In this document: positions 19,778-28,584 of the stretch, one piece after another
How the letters are laid out: every line of letters starts with the position of its first letter
Position numbering within the stretch: the first letter of the stretch is position 1
Origin: Pseudomonadota bacterium
Lineage (GTDB): Bacteria; Pseudomonadota; Gammaproteobacteria; Steroidobacterales; Steroidobacteraceae
NCBI GenBank assembly: GCA_018240525.1
Contig: JAFEFN010000013.1
Span: forward strand, 310,001-374,000
Reading direction: 5' to 3'
DNA: 64,000 nt
Position numbers and translations under genes: made by a program
Notes under the pieces: model-generated
Told to the model about the DNA's origin: nothing
The model's input: the letters and a program-made list of their open reading frames with translations, nothing else
The model's database searches: none

Positions 19778-20500
19778 GTGGCGCGCCTGTTCGTCTCGGA
19801 CGTCCACCTGGACACCCAGGCGCCTCAGGCCACCGCGCAGTTCCTGGACTTCCTGCGCGGGACCGCCGCGCAGGCACAGGCGCTCTACATCCTCGGCGAC
19901 CTCTTCGAGGCCTGGGTCGGGGACGATGACCAGGACCCGGAGAAGGAGCGCGTCAGCGAGGCCCTGCGTGCCCTGGGGGCGCGCGGCGTCCCCTGCTTCG
20001 TCCTGCACGGCAACCGCGACTTCCTGCTCGGCGCCGGCTTCTGCGCCCGCAGTGGCTGCACCCTGCTCAGCGACCCGGTGGTGGCCGACATCGACGGCGA
20101 GCCGGTGCTGCTCACGCATGGGGATGCCCTGTGCACGGATGACCACGCCTACCAGGAGCTGCGCAGCACGGTGCGTGCCGCCGCCTGGCAGCGGCGCTTT
20201 CTGGCGCTGCCACGGGCACAGCGCGAGCTGCTGGCCAACGAGGCGCGCGCTGGCAGCAAGCGCCACACCGCGCGCACCATCCCGGTGATCATGGACGTGA
20301 ACCCCGAGGCGGTGGCGGCCGCCTTCCGCGCCACCGGCGTGCGCCGCATGATCCATGGGCACACGCATCGGCCGGCGGTGCATGAGCTGGTGGTGGACGG
20401 TGTGCCGGCGCAGCGCATCGTGCTGGGCGCCTGGTACGAACAGGGCAGCTATCTGGCCTGCGAGGCGGGCAGCTACCGCCTGCTCGACCTGCCGCGCTGA
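19778..20500 (+). CDS. lpxH: UDP-2,3-diacylglucosamine pyrophosphohydrolase
   Basis: 240 residues from GTG 19778, the first start after the cyclophilin stop. Fourth step of lipid A synthesis, cleaving UDP-2,3-diacylglucosamine to lipid X and UMP. Metallophosphoesterase motifs are complete: SDVHL, GDLFEAWVGDD, GNRDFLLG, LTHGD and MIHGHTHRP. Length and motif spacing match LpxH rather than LpxI or LpxG. Confidence 0.95.
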   Translation: MARLFVSDVHLDTQAPQATAQFLDFLRGTAAQAQALYILGDLFEAWVGDDDQDPEKERVSEALRALGARGVPCFVLHGNRDFLLGAGFCARSGCTLLSDPVVADIDGEPVLLTHGDALCTDDHAYQELRSTVRAAAWQRRFLALPRAQRELLANEARAGSKRHTARTIPVIMDVNPEAVAAAFRATGVRRMIHGHTHRPAVHELVVDGVPAQRIVLGAWYEQGSYLACEAGSYRLLDLPR

Positions 20501-20572
20501 ACGGCGGCGCCGCCGCCCCCCAGCGGCGCGCCCATCCCTGGGGCGCCCCTGCGCGGCTCCGACCGACGCTGG

Positions 20573-20992
20573 CTACTGGGCGGGGGGCGGAGCGCCGGGG
20601 GGCGGGCCCCGGTGGTGCATGTGCTCGCCGTGCATGTGCTCGTCGCGCATCTGCTCCAGCACCTGGAACTTCTTCAGCTGCGCGGCCGAGAGCACCGGGG
20701 TCAGCTTGGCGACCGTGTCGGCCTCCATCTGCTCGTGGCTCGCCTTCATCGCCGCCCAGTCGGGCTTGGTGCCCGAGGCCCGCGCGGCATCGAGCTTCGC
20801 CTTCATCGCCGCGTGCTGCTGCTCGAGGGTCGCCTGCACCTGCGAGCGCTGCACATCGGTCAGGTCCAGCAGCACGGTCAGGTTGTCCATCATCTTGGCC
20901 TCGTGCGCTGCCTTGTCGGGCGGCGCGGCGCCGGTTTGCGCGTACGCGCTGCCGACCAGCAGCAGCGTGAGCGCAACGATACTGGTTCTCAT
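20573..20992 (-). CDS. Spy/CpxP-like periplasmic LTxxQ protein
   Basis: 139 residues from ATG 20992, with a signal peptide ending near AYA-QT at residue 18. Two LTxxQ-type motifs are visible, LTDVQRSQV and LSAAQLKKF, in a helical body like Spy and CpxP. The His/Met-rich end (MHGEHMHHR) followed by Pro/Gly could bind copper or zinc. It lies 112 bases downstream of an EnvZ/OmpR-like pair and on the same strand, so it is a likely member of that regulon, as Spy and CpxP are of envelope-stress systems. Confidence 0.75.
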   Translation of the reverse strand: MRTSIVALTLLLVGSAYAQTGAAPPDKAAHEAKMMDNLTVLLDLTDVQRSQVQATLEQQHAAMKAKLDAARASGTKPDWAAMKASHEQMEADTVAKLTPVLSAAQLKKFQVLEQMRDEHMHGEHMHHRGPPPGAPPPAQ

Positions 20993-21104
20993 GGGGCTCT
21001 CCTGGCGCGGGGGTCTCGGCCGCGCTTCGAAGGACAAATTATGGGGCTGAACCCCAAGCGCCCGTTAACAATCGTGAGGGAGTGTGCCGAGGCTGGGTGG
21101 CGGC

Positions 21105-22529
21105 TTAACGCCGCCGCGGCAGCGCGAGCACCGCCTCGAGCCCGCCGCCCTCGAGGTTGTGCAGGCTGAGCGTGCCGCCATGCGCCTGGGCGATGTCCCG
21201 GGCGATGGTCAGGCCGAGCCCGGTGCCGCCGCTGTCACGGTTGCGCGAGGACTCGAGGCGGTAGAACGGCTCGAACACCCGCTCCAGCTCCGCCTCAGGG
21301 ATGCCCGGCCCCTGGTCGCGGATGCGGATCAGTAGCTGCGCGCCATCCTCGACGAAGACATCCGCGCGGCTGCCGAACTTGACGGCGTTGCTGATGAGGT
21401 TGGTGAGGCAGCGCTTCAGCGACTGTGCCTTGCAGACCAGGGGCTGCTGGGCGTGCCCGCTGATGCTCACCGGCTGGCCCATGTCGGCGAACTCCGAGCG
21501 GATCGTGTCCAGCAGCGCGTCGACGTCGGTGGCGGCCGCCGGCGTGCCCTCGTCGAGGCCGCGGAACAGCGACAGCGCCTCCTTGACCATGGCCTCCATC
21601 TCGTCGAGCTGGCGGCCGATGCGCTCCTCCATCAGCGGGTTGTCGAGCGCCTCGACCTGCAGCCGCAGTCGCGTGAGCGGGGTCTTCAGGTCGTGCGACA
21701 TCGCCGCCAGTACGCGCGAGCGGCTGTCGAGGTAGCGGTGCAGGCGGTCCTGCATGGTGTTGAAGGCACGCGCCGCATCGCGCAGCTCACGCGTGCCGCG
21801 CTCCGCGATCTGGGTGCGCGAGCTGTCGCGACCGATCCGGTCGGCGGCCTGCGCCAGCTCCGAGAGCGGCCGGGTGACGTTGCGCGCGGTGAGGTACAGG
21901 ACGATGACGAGTATCAGCACCAGCAGCGCGAGGTTCAGGAACAGGTTGCGCGGCAGGGGCGCGCCGCTGGGCATGCGCGTGACGCGGTACAGCACCGTGC
22001 CGCCGTCGGGGAAGCGGATGCGCACGTCGTAGCGGCGCGCGCTGTCCTCGTGCGCGGCCAGCTCATGCGCCTCGTAGAACGGCACCGGCAGCTGGATGGC
22101 CGGCGGCGGGACCGCGGGCGTGCTGGCGACCTGCACGCCATAGTCAGGGCCCAGCGCCGCGCGCAGGTGATCGTGCAGCGCCTGTTCGAAGTCGGCCAGC
22201 AGTGGCAGCCGCAGGAAGCCGCGGTCCGGCGGTGGCCCGTGCTCGGGGCCGTCCGGCGGGCTGCCGACCAGGCGCGGCCGGCGGGCGCGCGGGGCCACCG
22301 CTGACAGCTCGGCGACCGCCTCGGCCCGATCGGTGGCATTGAGCGGCTGCAGCATCAGCGTCGTCTCGCTGATGCGGTGGGTCCACTCGTGGACGCTGGC
22401 CTGCAGCGCGAAGCGCTCGCGGTCCTGCGCGATCAGGAACAGCCCGGCGGTCTGCGCGATGAGCACGGCGGCGACCGATGCGGCCAGCAGCCGCCCGAAC
22501 AACGACTGAGGCCAGAGGCTGATTCGCAT
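21105..22529 (-). CDS. EnvZ-like sensor histidine kinase
   Basis: 474 residues. Two membrane helices (about 12-34 and 198-218) bracket a periplasmic domain of some 165 residues rich in Pro and charged residues. HAMP follows, then the H-box MSHDLKTPLTRLRLQ with the phospho-histidine and an N-box LTNLISNAVKFGS. The G-boxes are DQGPGIP and GGTGLGLTIA. It starts 15 bases after the end of the response regulator and is cotranscribed with it. The Pro-rich sensor and the downstream Spy-like gene suggest an envelope or osmotic signal, but the signal is not shown by the sequence. Confidence 0.93.
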   Translation of the reverse strand: MRISLWPQSLFGRLLAASVAAVLIAQTAGLFLIAQDRERFALQASVHEWTHRISETTLMLQPLNATDRAEAVAELSAVAPRARRPRLVGSPPDGPEHGPPPDRGFLRLPLLADFEQALHDHLRAALGPDYGVQVASTPAVPPPAIQLPVPFYEAHELAAHEDSARRYDVRIRFPDGGTVLYRVTRMPSGAPLPRNLFLNLALLVLILVIVLYLTARNVTRPLSELAQAADRIGRDSSRTQIAERGTRELRDAARAFNTMQDRLHRYLDSRSRVLAAMSHDLKTPLTRLRLQVEALDNPLMEERIGRQLDEMEAMVKEALSLFRGLDEGTPAAATDVDALLDTIRSEFADMGQPVSISGHAQQPLVCKAQSLKRCLTNLISNAVKFGSRADVFVEDGAQLLIRIRDQGPGIPEAELERVFEPFYRLESSRNRDSGGTGLGLTIARDIAQAHGGTLSLHNLEGGGLEAVLALPRRR

Positions 22530-22543
22530 GGCGCGCGCCGCGC

Positions 22544-23263
22544 CTAATCGGTCGTGACCGGCACGCCGACCACGTAGCCCTCGCCGTACACGGTCTTGAT
22601 GATCTGCGGCGCGCGCGCATCGTCGCCGAGGATCTGCCGCAGGCGGCTGACCCGTACGTCGATGCTGCGATCGAAGGGATCGGCATCGCGCCCGCGCAGC
22701 AGCTCGGTGAGCTGCGCGCGCGTCAGCACGCGGTTGCCGGCCCCCAGCAGCACCGCGAGCAGGCGGTACTCGGCACCGCTCAGCGCCACTTCCTTGCCGG
22801 CCGCGTCGGTGAGGGTGCGGGTCACCGTGTCCAGGCGCCAGCCGTTGAAGGCGAAGCCGCGTACGCTCTCCGGGCTCGGGTCGCGCGGCGCGTGAGCCGT
22901 GCGGCGCAGGATCGCCTTGATGCGCCCGAGCAGCTCGCGCGGGTTGAAGGGCTTGGCGACGTAGTCATCGGCCCCGAGCTCGAGCCCGATGATGCGGTCG
23001 ACGTCCTCGCCGCGCGCCGTGAGCATGATGACCGGGATCTGCGAGCGGGTGCGCAGCTCGCGGCACAGCGACAGGCCGTCCTCGCCGGGCAGCATCAGGT
23101 CGAGCACCACGAGGTCCACGTGCGAGCGCTCCAGCGTGCGGCGCATTTCCTTGCCGTCGGCGACGGCGGTGGTGCGGAAGTCGTGCTTCTCCAGGTACTG
23201 CGCCAGGAGCCCGCGGATCTCGCGGTCGTCATCGACGATCAGAAGGTGCGGTTTGTCGGACAT
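22544..23263 (-). CDS. OmpR-like response regulator
   Basis: 239 residues from ATG 23263. The receiver domain is close to OmpR: acidic pair DDD at 11-13, phospho-Asp in VVLDLMLPGEDGLSLC, and the switch segment GADDYVAKPFNPRELLGRI. The winged-helix domain has RAQLTELLRGRDADPFDRSIDVRVSRLRQ and ends KTVYGEGYVV. First gene of the RR-HK operon. The 105-base gap to miaE probably carries the promoter. Confidence 0.95.
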   Translation of the reverse strand: MSDKPHLLIVDDDREIRGLLAQYLEKHDFRTTAVADGKEMRRTLERSHVDLVVLDLMLPGEDGLSLCRELRTRSQIPVIMLTARGEDVDRIIGLELGADDYVAKPFNPRELLGRIKAILRRTAHAPRDPSPESVRGFAFNGWRLDTVTRTLTDAAGKEVALSGAEYRLLAVLLGAGNRVLTRAQLTELLRGRDADPFDRSIDVRVSRLRQILGDDARAPQIIKTVYGEGYVVGVPVTTD

Positions 23264-23368
23264 CGTGCCTCGCGGTCCCCGGGGAGTGAAGGATACCGGT
23301 GCAACAGACCTCCGGCAGCTGATTTGGTGCCGCAGGCGAGGCTGCATCGTAAGCAACTGTGGGCTGCC

Positions 23369-23998
23369 TTAAGAAGCCTCGACGCGGCGCAACGGACCGG
23401 AGTGAAAACGCAGCAGCTCATCCGGAGCGGTGGCCAGCTGCGCCTCGCGGGCGGCCAGCTGGGCGAGGCGCCGCTGCCATCCTTCAGGGGCGCAGGCGCG
23501 CGCGAAGGCGACGTACAGCTCGAAGTGGCGCGCCTCCGAGACCGCCAGCCCCGCGTACAGTGCATCCAGAGGCGCGGGCAGGCGCGGCGCGAGCAGCACG
23601 AAGCGCTCCGCGGAGCGCGCCTCGATCAGCGCGCCGCTCAAGAGCAGGTCGAGCTTGCGCGCCGGCTCGCAGGTGGCGAGCAGCAGCCGCAGCTCCTGGG
23701 CATAGCGGCCGGGGCGCTGCCGGGCGAAGGGCACGCCGAGCGCGCGCATGGCGCGCACCACCTGCTCGTAGTGGCGCAGTTCCTCGCGCGCCAGGCGCGA
23801 CAGCCCGAGCGCGAGCGCCTCGTCCTCAGGGTAAGCGAACATGAGCGCCAGGGCGGTGGAGGCGGCCTTCTTCTCGCAGTTGGCGTGATCGACGAGCAGC
23901 TCCGGCCAGTGCGCGACGGCATCCTCGACCCATGCCGCCGGCGTGGCGCTGCGCAGGATCGAGGCAGCGGCCGGCGTCGATGCGAGGTCCGCTGCCAT
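23369..23998 (-). CDS. miaE: tRNA-(ms2io6A37) hydroxylase
   Basis: 209 residues from ATG 23998. Di-iron monooxygenase that hydroxylates the isopentenyl group of ms2i6A37 in tRNAs reading U-starting codons. The four-helix ferritin-like ligands are visible: an early Glu in HANCEKKAASTAL, EELRH (REELRHYEQV), the Glu of ALIEARSAERF and EARHFELY. It shares an ATGA with the upstream kinase gene and is the last gene of the long leftward run. It implies miaA and miaB elsewhere in the genome. Confidence 0.92.
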   Translation of the reverse strand: MAADLASTPAAASILRSATPAAWVEDAVAHWPELLVDHANCEKKAASTALALMFAYPEDEALALGLSRLAREELRHYEQVVRAMRALGVPFARQRPGRYAQELRLLLATCEPARKLDLLLSGALIEARSAERFVLLAPRLPAPLDALYAGLAVSEARHFELYVAFARACAPEGWQRRLAQLAAREAQLATAPDELLRFHSGPLRRVEAS

Positions 23999-25251
23999 CA
24001 GGCGCGCGCCTGCACGCGGTGGTGGCGCAGCGCCTGCTCGAGCGCGGCGCTCGCCTCCTGGGCGCTCGCGAAGCGGTCCTGCGGGCGCTTGGCCAGCAGC
24101 CGCTCCAGCACCGGCTGCAGGGCGGCGAACTCGGCCGGCAGCCGCGGGATCGGCTCCTTGCGGTGCTTGTAGACGATGGCCATCGGGTTTTCGGCCCGGT
24201 AGGGTTTGTGGCCGGCCAGCATCTCGAACAGGATCACGCCGAGGCTGTACAGGTCGCTGCGCTCGTCGATCGGCTCGGCGTGACCCTGCTCCGGGCTCAT
24301 GTAGTGCGGGGTGCCGAAGATGGTACCGGTGCCGGTGATGTCCATCGACAGCGCCGCATCCTTGGACAGGCCGAAGTCGATGAGCGCCACGCTGTGGTCC
24401 TCGCGCAGCATGATGTTCCCCGGCTTCAGGTCGCGGTGCAGCACCCCGGCGGCGTGCACCGAGGCCAGGGCGCGCGCGATCGACGCGGCCAGCAGCAGCG
24501 CGTGGCGCGGGCTCAGGTCGCGCCGCATGCGCTTGCGCAGGTCGCCGCGCGGGAAGTACTCCATCACCAGCCAGGCGTGTTCGTCGCTGACGCCCAGGTC
24601 GTGCAGGCGCATGACGGCCGGGCTGGCGATGCGCTGCGCGATCTCGTACTCCTGCAGGAAGCGGCGGAAGGCATCGATGGGCTGGTCGTTCTCGTCGCGG
24701 CGGTCGCGCGCGAGCTTCAGCACCACGAGGGCGCCGTCGCGCTCGCTCTCGGCCAGGTACAGGTCGGTGGTGGCACCATTGGCGAGCTTGCGGATGCAGC
24801 GGTAGCCGCGCACGAAGGCCTCGCCGAAGCGCTGGCTCTGGCGCCCGGCGATGCTCGAGCGCCACAGCGCGCGTGCGTGCGCCTGGCGTTGCTCGGCCTC
24901 GGCGAGCACGCGCAGGAAGGCCTCGCACTCCAGGTCCGCGCTGCTGAGGGTGAAGGCGCCGAGTGCCTGCGCGCCGCGCTCGGTGTCGCTGCCCGGCTCG
25001 CACAGCAGCACCAGCGGAGCGAAGCCTGCGCGGGCGGCCAGCTCCCGTGCCCACGCGATCCCGCGCCCCCCGCCCGGCCAGCGCGCCGCGATCAGCACGG
25101 CATCGAAGCCCTGGGCGAGGAACTCCGCGGCCAGCATGCCGTGGTTGACGGGGCTGTGGACGACCAGCTGCGACTGCGGGCGCCAGGCGATCAGACGCCG
25201 GCGGATGTGCGCGCACTGGCGCGCGTCTTCTTCGATGAGCAGCACGCGCAT
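23998..25251 (-). CDS. Ser/Thr protein kinase with N-terminal pseudo-receiver domain
   Basis: 417 residues. Residues 1-120 have the receiver fold pattern, with acidic residues EED at 7-9 as in response regulators. The place of the phospho-aspartate is AA in FDAVLIAARW (about 50-58), so it should not be phosphorylated. Residues 150-410 are a Hanks-type kinase with Lys180 in VVLKLA, HRDLKPGN at 273-280, DFG at 293-295 and GTPHYMSPEQ. All catalytic residues are present. No transmembrane helix is seen, so it is cytosolic. It overlaps miaE by one base and follows the glycerate kinase by eight bases. The substrate is unknown. Confidence 0.9.
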   Translation of the reverse strand: MRVLLIEEDARQCAHIRRRLIAWRPQSQLVVHSPVNHGMLAAEFLAQGFDAVLIAARWPGGGRGIAWARELAARAGFAPLVLLCEPGSDTERGAQALGAFTLSSADLECEAFLRVLAEAEQRQAHARALWRSSIAGRQSQRFGEAFVRGYRCIRKLANGATTDLYLAESERDGALVVLKLARDRRDENDQPIDAFRRFLQEYEIAQRIASPAVMRLHDLGVSDEHAWLVMEYFPRGDLRKRMRRDLSPRHALLLAASIARALASVHAAGVLHRDLKPGNIMLREDHSVALIDFGLSKDAALSMDITGTGTIFGTPHYMSPEQGHAEPIDERSDLYSLGVILFEMLAGHKPYRAENPMAIVYKHRKEPIPRLPAEFAALQPVLERLLAKRPQDRFASAQEASAALEQALRHHRVQARA

Positions 25252-25259
25252 GGCCGCGA

Positions 25260-26405
25260 TTACAGCATGCGTGCACGGTCCCCGCCATGCAGCGGCAGCG
25301 CACGTGCCGCGGCGGCGGACAACTTAAGTCCAATCACCAGGTCCCCGACGTTGGTGCCGGTCGGGCCGGTATGCACCAGGTCACCGCTGGCGGCCAACGC
25401 CGCCGCGGAGTTGGCATGCTGGAGGCAGGTGTCGGCGTCCAGTTCGGCCAGTGCCAGCCGCGCACAGGTCTCGGCATCGACCAGCGCGCCGGCATCCTCG
25501 GTCACCCCGTCGCTGCCATCGGTGCCGACCGCGAGCAGCATCAGGTCCGGGTGGCCGGCGAGGAGCCGCGCGGCAGAAAGCGCCAGGTGCTGGTTGCGGC
25601 CGCCGCGCCCCGGCTGGGGCGGCAGTGCGAGCGTCGATTCCCCGCCCCACACGCACAGCTGCGCGCTGCCCATGCTGAGCTCGTGCGCAAAGCGCGCCGC
25701 GAGGCGCACGGCGCTGTCCTCGAACCGGCGCGGCGGGGCGTTCACCGTGAGGCCCAGCTCCCTGCCCCGCCGGGCCACGCAGGCCACCGCGGTGTCGACC
25801 GAGCCCACCACCGAGCGGGTGACGCGGTCGGGGCCCTGCGGCGCCGGCCCCATGATTCCCGAGCCGATGACCGCGGCATCATCGCCGGGCACGTCCGAGA
25901 GGAAGAGCGCCCGCCCGGGCCGGCCCTGCAGCGCGGCGGCCAGCCGTCCGCCCTTGATCTGCGAGATGCGCATGCGCCGCGCGTTGAATTCGCCGATGGC
26001 GATGTCCTGGCCCAGTGCCGCGCGGTTCAGTTCCTGCAGCGCGCCCAGGCCCACCCCGGGAGCCAGCACTTCCACCAGGCTCGAGGCCCCGCCCGAGACC
26101 AGGAACAGCGGCTGCACCTGCGGCGGCAGTTCCTGCACCCAGCTGAGCAGGCGCGCCCCGGCCCGCAGCGAGCGCTCATCCGGCACGGGGTGCGCCCCGT
26201 ACAGCGCCTCGAGTCCGGGCCACGCCGGCACCCCGTCCGGGGGTACGTCGCGGGCGATGACCAGCGTGCGATCGATCGCCGCTCCCAGGGCCGCGTGCGC
26301 ACCGGCTGCCATGGCGAAGGCGGCCTTGCCGACGGCGGCCACCCTTATCGGTCCGGAAGGAGGATCGGCGGCCAGTGCCACGCGGACGCAGTGCGCGCCG
26401 TGCAC
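25260..26405 (-). CDS. Glycerate 2-kinase (GckA/TtuD, MOFRL type)
   Basis: 381 residues from GTG 26405. The family phosphorylates glycerate to 2-phosphoglycerate. Matches include VAAVGKAAFAMAAG, LFLVSGGASSL, SDVPGDDAAVIGSG and the MOFRL-domain segments VWGGEST, RGGRNQHLAL and GTDGSDGVTEDAGA, ending PTGTNVGDLVIG. The start is doubtful. The frame stays open upstream into purF and encodes RRGLLLGLLQEALGAV, which looks like the missing first helix. The only nearby starter there is a CTG at 26471, so a non-standard start is possible. It abuts purF. Confidence 0.88.
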   Translation of the reverse strand: MHGAHCVRVALAADPPSGPIRVAAVGKAAFAMAAGAHAALGAAIDRTLVIARDVPPDGVPAWPGLEALYGAHPVPDERSLRAGARLLSWVQELPPQVQPLFLVSGGASSLVEVLAPGVGLGALQELNRAALGQDIAIGEFNARRMRISQIKGGRLAAALQGRPGRALFLSDVPGDDAAVIGSGIMGPAPQGPDRVTRSVVGSVDTAVACVARRGRELGLTVNAPPRRFEDSAVRLAARFAHELSMGSAQLCVWGGESTLALPPQPGRGGRNQHLALSAARLLAGHPDLMLLAVGTDGSDGVTEDAGALVDAETCARLALAELDADTCLQHANSAAALAASGDLVHTGPTGTNVGDLVIGLKLSAAAARALPLHGGDRARML

Positions 26406-26472
26406 CGCTCCCAGGGCCTCCTGCAGCAGGCCGAGGAGGAGGCCGCGCCGCGGATCCTGGGTCTGTGGCAGC

Positions 26473-27975
26473 TTAGGCCCCGTGGACGACTTTGAGCTTG
26501 CGCTGGCCGCGCGCTCGCTTGGCCTCGTCCGAGCGAGCCAGCTGCAGCCGCGCCAGGTACTCGGGGGTGACGTCCCCGGTCACGTACTCACCGGAAAAGC
26601 AGGAAGTGTCGAACTCCTCGATGCGCGCATCCTCGTGCTTGCAGGCGGCGATCAGGTCGTCCAGGTCCTGGTAGATGAGCCAGTCCGCGCCGATCAGCCG
26701 GGCGACTTCCTCCACGCTGCGGCCGCTGGCGACCAACTCGCTGGTGGCCGGCATGTCGATGCCGTAGACGTTGGGGAAGCGCACCGGCGGTGCGGCGGAG
26801 GCGAAGTACACCTTGGCGGCGCCGGCCTCGCGCGCCAGCTCGATGATCTGCGCCGAGGTCGTGCCGCGCACGATCGAGTCATCGACCAGCAGCACGTTCT
26901 TGCCGCGGAACTCAAGATCGATGGCGTTCAGCTTGCGCCGCACCGACTTCTCACGCTGCTCCTGCCCCGGCATGATGAAGGTGCGCCCGATGTAGCGGTT
27001 CTTGATGAAACCCTCGCGGTACTTCACCCCGAGGCGCTGCGCGAGCTGCAGGGCGCTGGTGCGGCTGGTGTCGGGGATCGGGATGACGACGTCGATGTCG
27101 TGCGCGGGCCGCTCGCGCAGCATCTTGTCGGCGAGCCGGTCGCCCATGCGCATGCGGGCGCGGTAGACCGAGATGTTGTCGATCTTGGAGTCGGGGCGCG
27201 CAAAGTACACGTACTCGAAGATGCAGGGCGTATGGCGCTGCGCGGCCACGCACTGCTGGGTGTGCAGGCGGCCATGCTCGTCGATGAACACCGCCTCGCC
27301 GGGGGCGATGTCGCGCACGAACCGGAACGACAGGCTGTCGAGCGCCACGCTCTCGGAGGCCAGCATCCACTCGCTGCCCTTGGGCGTGCGTCGCTCGCCG
27401 AGCACCAGCGGGCGGATGCCGTTCGGGTCGCGGAAGCCGAGCACGCCGTGGCCGATGAGCATGGCCACCACGGCGTAGCCGCCGCGGCAGCGGCGATAAA
27501 CGGCCGCCAGGGCCGCGAACACGTCCGCCGGCGTGATGCGCGCGGTGCCGACCCGCTGCAGCTCCGAAGCGAACACGTTCAGCAGCACCTCCGAGTCGGA
27601 GGTGGTGTTCAGGTGCCGGCGGTCCTCGCGGGTGAGGATCTCGGCCAGCTCCGTGGCGTTGGTGAGGTTGCCGTTATGGGCAAGGCAGATGCCGTACGGG
27701 GCATTGACGTAGAAGGGCTGCGCCTCCGAGGCGCTGTCGCAGCCGGCGGTCGGGTAGCGCACGTGGCCGATGCCCAGGTGCCCCTTCAGCTCCAGCATGT
27801 CGTCCTTGCTGAACACGTCGCGCACCAGGCCCGCGCCCTTGCGGGTATACAGCTCACCCTCGCTGGAGGTGGCGATGCCGGCGGCATCCTGGCCGCGGTG
27901 CTGCAGCACGGTGAGGGCGTCGTAGATGCGCTGGTTGACCGCGCTGGTGCCCACGATGCCGACGATGCCGCACAT
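26473..27975 (-). CDS. purF: Amidophosphoribosyltransferase
   Basis: 500 residues. First step of purine synthesis: glutamine and PRPP give 5-phosphoribosylamine. The N-terminal nucleophile Cys2 is in MCGIVGIVG, so no propeptide is present. The glutaminase segments [11 protein letters not shown] and [10 protein letters not shown] are intact. The PRPP loop is [14 protein letters not shown]. End of the conserved asd-to-purF cluster, 18 bases after cvpA. Confidence 0.97.
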   Translation of the reverse strand: MCGIVGIVGTSAVNQRIYDALTVLQHRGQDAAGIATSSEGELYTRKGAGLVRDVFSKDDMLELKGHLGIGHVRYPTAGCDSASEAQPFYVNAPYGICLAHNGNLTNATELAEILTREDRRHLNTTSDSEVLLNVFASELQRVGTARITPADVFAALAAVYRRCRGGYAVVAMLIGHGVLGFRDPNGIRPLVLGERRTPKGSEWMLASESVALDSLSFRFVRDIAPGEAVFIDEHGRLHTQQCVAAQRHTPCIFEYVYFARPDSKIDNISVYRARMRMGDRLADKMLRERPAHDIDVVIPIPDTSRTSALQLAQRLGVKYREGFIKNRYIGRTFIMPGQEQREKSVRRKLNAIDLEFRGKNVLLVDDSIVRGTTSAQIIELAREAGAAKVYFASAAPPVRFPNVYGIDMPATSELVASGRSVEEVARLIGADWLIYQDLDDLIAACKHEDARIEEFDTSCFSGEYVTGDVTPEYLARLQLARSDEAKRARGQRKLKVVHGA

Positions 27976-27993
27976 AGCTACGCCCCTACGCGG

Positions 27994-28497
27994 TCAACTG
28001 TGAAGGTGGGACTCGCGGGTGTGCGGGACGTGCGCCTCGCCCACCAGCGAGCGCAGCCCGTTCGCCACCGTCTCCCCGTAGGGAATCAGCAGCGAGTGCC
28101 GCCACCAGGCTTCCCCGGACAGGCGCAACAGCTGGCCGAGGATCACGAAGACCCCCAGCAGCACGAACCCGCGCAGCAGCCCGAAGAGGAACCCGAGCAG
28201 CCGGTCCATGCCGCTGAAGATCGACAGGCGCACGAAGTGCGAGAGGATGGCGCCGGTGGCGGCGCCCAACAGCAGCACCAGCACGATGATGATGACGCGC
28301 GCCGCCCACGGCCGCACCTGCGGCTCGTTCAGCACGCCGCCGAGGTAGGGCTCGATGAGGTCGGAGAAGTGCCAGGCCACGAACAGCGCCACGATCCAGG
28401 CGGCCAGCGCCACCGCCTCGCGCAGGAAGCCACGCATCGCCCCGGCGATGGCGGAGATCAGGATGGCGGCAATTATCAGATAGTCGGTCAGTACCAT
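27994..28497 (-). CDS. cvpA: CvpA family inner-membrane protein
   Basis: 167 residues with four predicted membrane helices in the first 130 residues, starting DYLIIAAILISAIAGAMRGFLREAVALAAW, the conserved CvpA N-terminus. CvpA is needed for colicin V export and biofilm or envelope traits in enterics; its molecular role is uncertain. The usual place next to purF is kept. The C-terminus is short and hydrophilic. Confidence 0.93.
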   Translation of the reverse strand: MVLTDYLIIAAILISAIAGAMRGFLREAVALAAWIVALFVAWHFSDLIEPYLGGVLNEPQVRPWAARVIIIVLVLLLGAATGAILSHFVRLSIFSGMDRLLGFLFGLLRGFVLLGVFVILGQLLRLSGEAWWRHSLLIPYGETVANGLRSLVGEAHVPHTRESHLHS

Positions 28498-28584
28498 TGC
28501 AGCCGTTTCTTACCGCGGCCGGGTCCGCGCGGCGCGAATTGTACAAGGAACCATGGGCGTTTCCTAAGGAACGCGTCACGCGCG

